DNA of 7,389 nt, taken from NCBI GenBank assembly GCA_002686705.1, contig NYYH01000092.1:1-7389 (forward strand). The letters run 5' to 3'. Source of the stretch: Bacteroidota bacterium (GTDB lineage Bacteria > Bacteroidota > Bacteroidia > Bacteroidales > F082). The notes below the pieces were generated by a model. It was not told the origin of the DNA and ran no database searches. It was given only the letters and a program-made list of their open reading frames with translations. Position 1 is the stretch's first letter. Every line of letters starts with the position of its first letter. The position numbers and the translations under genes are program-made. This document shows, one piece after another, positions 1 to 7,389 of the stretch.

Positions 1-600
1 ACCCCCGACGCCTCCATATCCTACTCAGGCAAATTCACCCCAAGCCAGCACAGAAAGACTAACCAGCGTATAAGAGCAGCTCAAGAACAAGGTAGAGGTT
101 ATCTTATAAAAGGTGCTATAGAAGGTTGGCAGGATGCAGATCAAGACCTAGCAAATAGAATTAAGCAACTTACAACATATGTATCTCATGAGAATAAAGT
201 AACTTTAGCCGGAGATCTAGGAGAGGTAAACTTACGTCAAAGACTATCTAAATCCAACATAGTCTGGATTAAAACAGATGAAACCCAAGGTTCAATCCTT
301 GATGGCCACGCCGGAGTAGGAAAAGACACCATATATATATTTGCCTATGATTTAAATGAATACACCGAATCTGAAATATTAAAATTACTTGTGCATGAGG
401 CAACAGAGCTAGAGGCAAAAACTCGCACCAGAGCTCAAAACGCAGATTGGACACCTCAAATAGCAGAAGCAAACCATAAAATTGCACTTCAAATTGAAAG
501 ACATTATTTTGTTCATGAAAAACCTTCTATATCACAGGCAGAGGCAATTGCAAGAGATGAAGTAGGCAATGAAAGCATACTAAAAAGAGTATTGCGTGCT
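1..600 (+). other. Module A N-terminal region: F-T-P marker, helical stretch and L-V-H-E domain (copy 1)
   Basis: Residues 1-200. F12-T13-P14 marks the module start and is matched by F795-T796-P797 in module B. A polar, probably helical stretch follows (about 15-75), then a G-D-L segment, a predicted strand ending in I-Y-I-F-A, and L130-V-H132-E133-A-T-E136. About 26 residues later comes N158-H159 with E166 seven residues beyond the histidine. The HE...H...E arrangement recalls metallopeptidase-like folds, but the classical HExxH is absent, so catalysis is not claimed. The corresponding stretch of module B has the same order of elements. Function unknown; it may be a structural or vestigial metal-binding domain in front of the nucleotidyltransferase. 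Confidence 0.6.
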
Positions 601-3600
601 TCAGAAACATCCCTAAACCAAGAGCTTGGGAGAAATTATCCTACAGCAGATGCAATTATACTAACAGCAGGTACACATGCAATGGCCCAAGCCTATGAAA
701 GTATCTACAACAATCCTTCACGTGCAGGCAAAATCCTAAGAAGAGATACACCTCTTATAGCTATACCTGATCCTATGACAAGCATGGGTAATGGTGCAGC
801 TTTTGCTTACGCAGTACACCAGTTATATGAAAGACTACCTTCATTAAGCAGAGACTCAAGATATAAGCACCTACACGGTAAAAATATTGAAGACCTACGT
901 GTAATAATAATTCAAGCAGGTGGTTTTGGGTCAAGACTTGCAATTACTTTAGCTCATGGCTCAAAGCCGTTGATGAAAATACCTAAGAACCTTAATCCAG
1001 AAACATCAGCCAATATCTTAGATTATGTTATAAAAGGCTCATATAAATTCAGCCAAGCTCTTGAAAAACAAGGCAGAGCCGGCCTTATCGTATTAAATGG
1101 TGACGGACTCCTGGTAACTGTACCTCAGATACAAGATGGTGCAAATCTAATAGTCTACCCTGAAACAAAACAAAATGCAGCCGGACAACTAGGTGTAGTA
1201 CTTGATGATAAAACAGTTGAACGTCGCATAACAGCTTTTGAGGAAAAACCATCTCTGCAAGAACTAGAAGAATTAGTTGAAGGCCAAGTTGTCTTTGCTA
1301 ATACAGCAAGTTGTGTATACACTCAATCCCAAGAAAAATACCATGAATTTACTCAAAGCCTTCTTCGTATTGCTGAAGTAATAATTGAAGCTGAAGAAAA
1401 CAATACTCGGGGAGAAGTAGATACCTCAAATGATATGTTACTTCCTTGCAGCTTAGGCGATAAACAAGCCCAGCTTGATGCTCACAGAAAAACAAGAGCT
1501 AAAAAAGCTGCCAAAACAGATGATGAAACATCAGAAAAATTCCAAGCAGCAGATAAATTCTATCAAAAGATATACGATGAAGTAGCGCTTTACTTCCCAC
1601 AACTCTTCTCATCAGGTGATGTCATAACTACCTTTTACAGAGATCTTGGCTCAACAGCAACCTATATTGATGAGATAACTGGCGGTGGAATCTTATCTAG
1701 AATATTTGAATTTGAAAGAGTAACCCATGGAGCAATAGCAAAAGAAGCCTTTGTAAGTCCTCGGGCTTCATGTCTGTTAAGTCTTATCCATAAATATGCA
1801 AGCATAGGCGACTCTATAATATATCGCTCCTGCATAAAAGAAGGTTCTCATGTAAGAGATGGTTCCTTAGTCTATGCCAGAGGCAGAATAAACATCGGAA
1901 ACAATGAAGTCTTGATGCAGGTACCTGTTGAGATAGAAGGTGGAAAAATATCCAATGCCCTACTATACTACGGAGCAAGAGATGGTGTAAAAACAAAAAT
2001 AGGAGAAGGAAGTACAATTTTTGGACGCGATCTAATGGAATGGGCAATGGATCATGGTATTGTAAATGATGAACTTGAACTTCTAGTAACTTCAGATCTC
2101 ATACCTTTATCTGGTAAAACTCTTTTTGAACTACCTATCTGGCCTTTATCAGATAGTGAATATATAGAGATGGAGCTTATTGACTGGATGTCTACTGCAA
2201 ACAGAAGACCTTCAGATGCATACTTTGAATCTCAAAAAATAAGCCTAAAAGAAATAACTCAGAACCAAACCTCAAAACCAAGAGTATTTGAAGCCATAAT
2301 GAAAAGAGATGAATCCCTAGGTATGAGAATCGAAGAAGCATTACAGCAAGAAGATTTTGATCCTGCCAAACCACGTCCAGGTTTTACACCAGAAGATGTA
2401 GTAGCTGAGGCAACTGAGATTATAAAAAGTGGTAAAGTAAATGAGTTTAAACCCCTTACCCTAGAATCTCCTATCGTAAAACAAGTACTAGAATATTATG
2501 AATTAACTAACAAAGCAGATAAAGCAGACAGACTAAGAGCAGCAATAAAAGCAGGAAACTTGCGTGCCGGACCAATGAATACTGCTTTTGGTGCAAACGT
2601 TAGTAACCATATCCTAATAGCAACAAATGATAATCCTAACCAAGCTGCAGTTCTAGTCCATGAAAATAACGGTGGTATACATGATGAAAATTTTGCTGCT
2701 GAAAAAGACTTTATAAAAGTAATTACAGAAGCTGAACCTAAAGCTATCTCTGAGTATGAAGTCAAAGTTAAAGCTGAACGTGCATCTATGCTAGAGAGTA
2801 TGAAAAGAGCTTTTGAGAAGGGATGGAGAGCAAGCAATATAATATTGACAGCATTTACCAGAGAACAAACTCAGATGTACTCTAGTCAGATAGACGGGTC
2901 AATATATCCTCATGATACCTTTGTACGTGCTCTAGCAGACCCAAGACCTCAAGGCGATGCTAAAACTTATGGCCGAGCTTATGGTAATGGTCTTGCTAAC
3001 TTAGGAATTATCAGAAGAACTTTAAGAGAACTTGTTGAGTACCATAATCTTGCTGCAGGTGAATATGACTTAAAAGAGTTTCTAGGTTCAAGATTTTTAG
3101 TAGGTATACATGGAGGAGGGTCTTCTTCACGCAATCCTAAATATACTCAACCTGGTAAATTCAATGGAGTGCTTCCTATTGAAAGAATAAACAGAGGTGA
3201 TGATCAAACCAAAAGACCAGTAACTCTTCAAGAGGAATTATTAATTCCAGCCGCAGTCTTTAGTGAAATCTTTCCTCAAGATAAGCCGGCATACTTTAAT
3301 ATCTATGGTGATGCCATACTTACCTTTGATCCTCAAGAACTAAAAGATTTTGTAAACAGTAATCCAGATATTGCTGAAGGTATGATCATTCTCCTTCGAA
3401 GAAGAGATTTTTCTGAGGCACCTACCTGGGGTTGTGCAGCAGTAAATGAAGAAGGCAAAATAGTAAGTTTTGCTGAAAAACCAACTAAAGGTTTTGCTGG
3501 CTCCGAACAAGAAAGAAAACAAAGCCTTAAAAATGATGGTTTATTAGTAGATGACCAATATATCCTTATGAATACTGCCTTTTCAATATTAGGCTCTGCT

Positions 3601-6600
3601 GCAATAGCTAAATGGGCTATACTTGCAGGTTTAGATGTTACAGAAGACGGAAAAGTAAGAGTTGCAGAGAATAGTCAAATCGGCTTTACCCAGGATAATG
3701 TATACGAGCGCATGCTAATCTATGGCGGTGAACTTGATACCTTTGGCCATCTTGTACCACCAATGGCTCAAAAAGCAGATCCGTTTAAGTTTATATTTTC
3801 AGAAGCCATAAAGAAATTAGAAGATAGACACGAATTAATAGGTAATCTTTATGATTTAGGTAAAGAGTATATTAATGAATATAACTTAGATCCAGCTTTA
3901 ACTCAAGAATTAGATCAATTAATAGAATCAGAAGCTGATGATAAAACCAAAGTGATCTTAGGCAGGATAACAATCTTTTGCCAAATCTGGCAAGTATTCC
4001 ATACTGGTAATGACAAAGGTGCTATTGTCTGGGGTGCTCAAATAGATGGGGAATGGCTTGATACTGGAAGAACCAGCGAAGAAATGGATATAATCTTAGG
4101 CTATGGTGATGACAACGAGAGAATGGGAAGGATATTTGGTATAAAGCATCGTATTGGCTCTAAAGGAGGTACACGTGCTTATCAATCTCTAATCGAACCA
4201 GGACACCATAAAGTTATAAGTAACGAATCAATACAAATATGCACACGTCTTACTGGTAATGATATAGTTTTAGAGTCTAACAGCCAAGTATATCTAGTTG
4301 ATTGGGATAAAAGTATAACTCTGCGTGAAAACGCAGTAATGAGTGAAGGCGTATTATTTGATAAAGAAGGAAATCCTTGGGTAATGTTCCCTCTCTGGGG
4401 CAGAGACAATTCTCCCAAAGATAGCAACCAGCACTTTGATATAGACCTAAAACACTGGTTATCAACTCAGTTAAGCGAAGAAGACCTTGCTAAGGTCTGG
4501 CCAAAAGGATCAGCTGAGAATCTTATTAATGCTAGAATCTTCCCAGGTGTAAGTGATGGTGTCATAACCAGCAATGCAGCATATGATCTTCTAGATCAAG
4601 AACTTCATAAAGACATGCTAGGTATTTGGGTTTGGATACAAAGACACTATCACCAAACTCCTAAAGCTTGGATTAAAGCCTTAAGAGCAGGAAGATTATT
4701 CTCAATAACTGATCTCTACAATAATCCTGCTCCTCAGTTATTCAGAGAACGAAGAAACAGAGTCAAAGAAGCCGTTGAACATGCATTAACAACCCCCGAC
4801 GCCTCCATATCCTACTCAGGCAAATTCACCCCAAGCCAGCACAGAAAGACTAACCAGCGTATAAGAGCAGCTCAAGAACAAGGTAGAGGTTATCTTATAA
4901 AAGGTGCTATAGAAGGTTGGCAGGATGCAGATCAAGACCTAGCAAATAGAATTAAGCAACTTACAACATATGTATCTCATGAGAATAAAGTAACTTTAGC
5001 CGGAGATCTAGGAGAGGTAAACTTACGTCAAAGACTATCTAAATCCAACATAGTCTGGATTAAAACAGATGAAACCCAAGGTTCAATCCTTGATGGCCAC
5101 GCCGGAGTAGGAAAAGACACCATATATATATTTGCCTATGATTTAAATGAATACACCGAATCTGAAATATTAAAATTACTTGTGCATGAGGCAACAGAGC
5201 TAGAGGCAAAAACTCGCACCAGAGCTCAAAACGCAGATTGGACACCTCAAATAGCAGAAGCAAACCATAAAATTGCACTTCAAATTGAAAGACATTATTT
5301 TGTTCATGAAAAACCTTCTATATCACAGGCAGAGGCAATTGCAAGAGATGAAGTAGGCAATGAAAGCATACTAAAAAGAGTATTGCGTGCTTCAGAAACA
5401 TCCCTAAACCAAGAGCTTGGGAGAAATTATCCTACAGCAGATGCAATTATACTAACAGCAGGTACACATGCAATGGCCCAAGCCTATGAAAGTATCTACA
5501 ACAATCCTTCACGTGCAGGCAAAATCCTAAGAAGAGATACACCTCTTATAGCTATACCTGATCCTATGACAAGCATGGGTAATGGTGCAGCTTTTGCTTA
5601 CGCAGTACACCAGTTATATGAAAGACTACCTTCATTAAGCAGAGACTCAAGATATAAGCACCTACACGGTAAAAATATTGAAGACCTACGTGTAATAATA
5701 ATTCAAGCAGGTGGTTTTGGGTCAAGACTTGCAATTACTTTAGCTCATGGCTCAAAGCCGTTGATGAAAATACCTAAGAACCTTAATCCAGAAACATCAG
5801 CTAATATCTTAGATTATGTTATAAAAGGCTCATATAAATTCAGCCAAGCTCTTGAAAAACAAGGCAGAGCCGGCCTTATCGTATTAAATGGTGACGGACT
5901 CCTGGTAACTGTACCTCAGATACAAGATGGTGCAAATCTAATAGTCTACCCTGAAACAAAACAAAATGCAGCCGGACAACTAGGTGTAGTACTTGATGAT
6001 AAAACAGTTGAACGTCGCATAACAGCTTTTGAGGAAAAACCATCTCTGCAAGAACTAGAAGAATTAGTTGAAGGCCAAGTTGTCTTTGCTAATACAGCAA
6101 GTTGTGTATACACTCAATCCCAAGAAAAATACCATGAATTTACTCAAAGCCTTCTTCGTATTGCTGAAGTAATAATTGAAGCTGAAGAAAACAATACTCG
6201 GGGAGAAGTAGATACCTCAAATGATATGTTACTTCCTTGCAGCTTAGGCGATAAACAAGCCCAGCTTGATGCTCACAGAAAAACAAGAGCTAAAAAAGCT
6301 GCCAAAACAGATGATGAAACATCAGAAAAATTCCAAGCAGCAGATAAATTCTATCAAAAGATATACGATGAAGTAGCGCTTTACTTCCCACAACTCTTCT
6401 CATCAGGTGATGTCATAACTACCTTTTACAGAGATCTTGGCTCAACAGCAACCTATATTGATGAGATAACTGGCGGTGGAATCTTATCTAGAATATTTGA
6501 ATTTGAAAGAGTAACCCATGGAGCAATAGCAAAAGAAGCCTTTGTAAGTCCTCGGGCTTCATGTCTGTTAAGTCTTATCCATAAATATGCAAGCATAGGC

Positions 6601-7389
6601 GACTCTATAATATATCGCTCCTGCATAAAAGAAGGTTCTCATGTAAGAGATGGTTCCTTAGTCTATGCCAGAGGCAGAATAAACATCGGAAACAATGAAG
6701 TCTTGATGCAGGTACCTGTTGAGATAGAAGGTGGAAAAATATCCAATGCCCTACTATACTACGGAGCAAGAGATGGTGTAAAAACAAAAATAGGAGAAGG
6801 AAGTACAATTTTTGGACGCGATCTAATGGAATGGGCAATGGATCATGGTATTGTAAATGATGAACTTGAACTTCTAGTAACTTCAGATCTCATACCTTTA
6901 TCTGGTAAAACTCTTTTTGAACTACCTATCTGGCCTTTATCAGATAGTGAATATATAGAGATGGAGCTTATTGACTGGATGTCTACTGCAAACAGAAGAC
7001 CTTCAGATGCATACTTTGAATCTCAAAAAATAAGCCTAAAAGAAATAACTCAGAACCAAACCTCAAAACCAAGAGTATTTGAAGCCATAATGAAAAGAGA
7101 TGAATCCCTAGGTATGAGAATCGAAGAAGCATTACAGCAAGAAGATTTTGATCCTGCCAAACCACGTCCAGGTTTTACACCAGAAGATGTAGTAGCTGAG
7201 GCAACTGAGATTATAAAAAGTGGTAAAGTAAATGAGTTTAAACCCCTTACCCTAGAATCTCCTATCGTAAAACAAGTACTAGAATATTATGAATTAACTA
7301 ACAAAGCAGATAAAGCAGACAGACTAAGAGCAGCAATAAAAGCAGGAAACTTGCGTGCCGGACCAATGAATACTGCTTTTGGTGCAAAC
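1..7389 (+). CDS. Internal fragment of a giant repetitive protein with tandem FPGT-like sugar nucleotidyltransferase modules (partial at both ends)
   Basis: Frame 1 on the plus strand is open over all 2,463 codons, with no stop and no start that can be justified, so the gene continues beyond both window edges. The visible protein is module A (residues 1-794), module B (795-1597), module A again (1598-2391) and the start of B (2392-2463). Each module has a small L-V-H-E domain followed by a domain with the ordered landmarks of the fucose-1-phosphate guanylyltransferase family, which joins a sugar 1-phosphate to a nucleotide to give a nucleotide sugar. FPGT enzymes are normally about 600 residues and stand alone or are fused to a kinase. 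Here they are repeated head to tail with no kinase domain. I see no signal peptide or membrane segment, but the true N-terminus is absent. Codon use is AT-leaning with many ATA and AGA codons. Coding status is very secure, family assignment good, activity and substrate unknown. Confidence 0.95.
646..2343 (+). other. FPGT-like sugar nucleotidyltransferase domain A (copy 1)
   Basis: Residues 216-781, about 566 residues, close to a free-standing FPGT enzyme. Landmarks in order: A-I-I-L-T-A (218-223), I-P-D-P with M-G-N-G (255-265), the phosphate-binding loop A-G-G-F-G-S-R (306-312) followed by K322, N-G-D-G (366-369, candidate metal-binding Asp368), E-E-K-P (414-417), N-T-A (434-436), then D-L-G-S-T (548-552) leading into a region of short alternating hydrophobic strands (about 589-660) that resembles the beta-helix of this family. 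The C-terminal part (about 710-781) carries a P-I-W-P segment and a basic helix. Against module B, domain A lacks a recognisable A-R-I-F-P segment and its loop reads GGFGSR rather than GGGSSSR. Key residues look intact, so it may be active. The sugar and nucleotide are not deducible; fucose 1-phosphate and GTP are the family precedent only. Confidence 0.72.
2383..2829 (+). other. Module B N-terminal region: F-T-P marker, helical stretch and L-V-H-E domain
   Basis: Residues 795-943. It opens with F795-T796-P797, preceded by a helix ending E-A-L (779-781) that mirrors H-A-L (1594-1596) before the next module A. A charged helical stretch follows, then A-G-N-L, a strand I-L-I-A-T, and L885-V-H887-E888-N-N. 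H894 and E901 keep the same H-x6-E spacing as H159/E166 of module A, but the H-E to H distance is 7 residues instead of 27, so a loop is shorter here. This parallel order shows it is a diverged copy of residues 1-200. No function can be assigned. Confidence 0.55.
2830..4791 (+). other. FPGT-like sugar nucleotidyltransferase domain B
   Basis: Residues 944-1597, about 654 residues. Landmarks in order: N-I-I-L-T-A (946-951), A-D-P with Y-G-N-G (979-998), the loop H-G-G-G-S-S-S-R (1037-1044) followed by G1052-K1053, Y-G-D-A (1102-1105, candidate metal-binding Asp1104), A-E-K-P (1158-1161), M-N-T-A (1190-1193), and D-T-G-R-T-S-E (1354-1360) at the place where FPGT proteins carry a G-T..E segment. 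The C-terminus has N-A-R-I-F-P-G (1510-1516) and a final R-L-F-S-I-T-D-L helix (1565-1572) running into a basic helix. These two segments match what I recall of the FPGT C-terminus and make this the best-supported family member in the window. It is a deep paralogue of domain A: order conserved, sequence largely different. Only one copy falls inside the window. Confidence 0.75.
4792..5391 (+). other. Module A N-terminal region, L-V-H-E domain (copy 2)
   Basis: Residues 1598-1797. This is base-for-base the same as 1-600 by eye, so it carries the same F-T-P marker, L-V-H-E motif and downstream N-H. It follows module B directly, which shows how one unit is joined to the next inside the polypeptide. 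Confidence 0.6.
5437..7134 (+). other. FPGT-like sugar nucleotidyltransferase domain A (copy 2)
   Basis: Residues 1813-2378. The protein is identical to the domain at 646-2343; the only nucleotide change seen is the silent Ala codon at 5800-5802 (GCT here, GCC in copy 1). All landmark residues, including the GGFGSR loop and the following lysine, are therefore retained. Confidence 0.72.
7174..7389 (+). other. Start of a second module B, cut by the window end
   Basis: Residues 2392-2463. The segment begins at the F-T-P marker and stops inside the A-G-N-L region, before the L-V-H-E motif. It is identical to 2383-2598. Its presence implies that the B module is also repeated, although only its first 72 residues are visible the second time. 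Confidence 0.7.

Larger units (their letters stand above)
1..4791 (+). repeat. Complete 4,791-nt (1,597-codon) tandem repeat unit, modules A+B
   Basis: The sequence starting at base 1 restarts at base 4792, directly after the last codon of module B, with no spacer. The period of 4,791 is divisible by three, so the reading frame and the protein repeat are both preserved. The unit boundary chosen here is set by the window start; any circular permutation would do equally well. A biologically sensible boundary is near the F-T-P marker (residue 12), just after the C-terminal helix of module B. Bases 2599-4791 are seen once only. Confidence 0.95.
4792..7389 (+). repeat. Second, truncated copy of the tandem repeat unit
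   Basis: This 2,598-base segment matches 1-2598 when read line by line. I found one difference: base 1011 is C and base 5802 is T. Both are third positions of an Ala codon (residues 337 and 1934), so the two protein segments are identical. The copy is cut by the window end in the N-terminal part of module B. Identity this high, including third codon positions, means recent duplication, ongoing gene conversion, or one molecule read twice. Confidence 0.93.

Noticed and set aside
269..487. Short ORF of about 72 codons antisense to the long frame, with an exact second copy at 5060-5278
   Set aside because: It lies inside the continuous frame-1 coding region, needs an alternative start, and encodes a Leu/Phe-rich low-complexity peptide typical of the antisense of Glu/Lys/Gln-rich coding DNA. 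Its duplication only follows the tandem repeat.
1814..2374. Two short leucine-rich ORFs (1814-2047, 2192-2374) and their repeat copies (6605-6838, 6983-7165)
   Set aside because: They overlap the FPGT-like domain in another frame, have no recognisable motif, and their leucine/phenylalanine-rich composition is the expected shadow of the real frame.
2496..2837. A 113-codon ORF over the module B N-terminal region, the longest alternative frame
   Set aside because: It is Ser/Ala/Leu-rich with no domain landmark, and the frame-1 protein here carries motifs shared with module A. It is best explained as a shadow ORF.
3109..3132. Gly/Ser-rich stretch H-G-G-G-S-S-S-R, considered as a GHMP sugar-kinase ATP loop
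   Set aside because: Its position after the DP...GNG segment and before the lysine, GD and EKP landmarks matches the nucleotidyltransferase loop of FPGT. No other kinase motif follows.
4162..4170. Strong Shine-Dalgarno-like sequence AAAGGAGGT
   Set aside because: It encodes part of an ordinary in-frame segment (K-G-G). The nearest downstream start, GTG at 4175, is out of frame and reaches a stop after five codons, so it does not start a gene.
3340..4465. Other short ORFs at 3340-3522, 4182-4427 and 4277-4465
   Set aside because: All lie within domain B, two of them overlap each other, and none has a credible ribosome binding site or family signature.
1..7389. Transposon or phage terminal direct repeats (2,598-base identical ends)
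   Set aside because: The repeated ends are coding and continuous with the central part in one frame, with no transposase, integrase, terminase or inverted repeat. A tandem coding repeat explains the pattern better.

Overview
The whole 7,389-base window is protein-coding. One plus-strand frame (codons starting at base 1) runs from the first to the last base, 2,463 codons, with no stop codon and no identifiable start. It is an internal fragment of one giant gene. I see no intergenic DNA, RNA gene, promoter, terminator or second gene. The DNA is AT-leaning, with heavy use of ATA (Ile) and AGA (Arg) codons. This fits an uncultured bacterium with giant repetitive genes. Candidate phyla such as Omnitrophota are known for proteins of this size, but nothing here proves that assignment.

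Layout: a 4,791-nt unit (exactly 1,597 codons) occupies 1-4791 and then starts again at 4792. The first 2,598 bases of the unit are seen twice (1-2598 and 4792-7389). By eye they differ at one base, a silent C/T change in an Ala codon (1011 versus 5802). The repeat is in frame, so the protein repeats with a period of 1,597 residues.

Inside each unit is a second, much older duplication. Two half-units of about 800 residues (A, then B) share the same order of parts: (i) a boundary marker reading F-T-P; (ii) a helical stretch and a small domain with an L-V-H-E motif; (iii) a complete domain resembling fucose-1-phosphate guanylyltransferase (the Fucose_pyrophosphorylase/FPGT family). The FPGT assignment rests on an ordered series of landmarks found in both halves: an I-I-L-T-A strand, a DP...GNG segment, a GGxxSR nucleotide-binding loop followed by a lysine 14-15 residues later, a G-D, an E-K-P, an N-T, a G-T/S-E-like segment before a beta-helix-like region and, clearest in B, an A-R-I-F-P segment near the C-terminus. 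No GHMP sugar-kinase domain is seen, unlike the bifunctional fucokinase/pyrophosphorylases.

Three full FPGT-like domains (A, B, A) and the beginning of a fourth module are visible. The substrate, the activity and the total number of units in the full gene cannot be read from this window. A 4,791-nt circle or an assembly loop would also produce this pattern and needs to be excluded; the single silent difference mildly favours two real copies.
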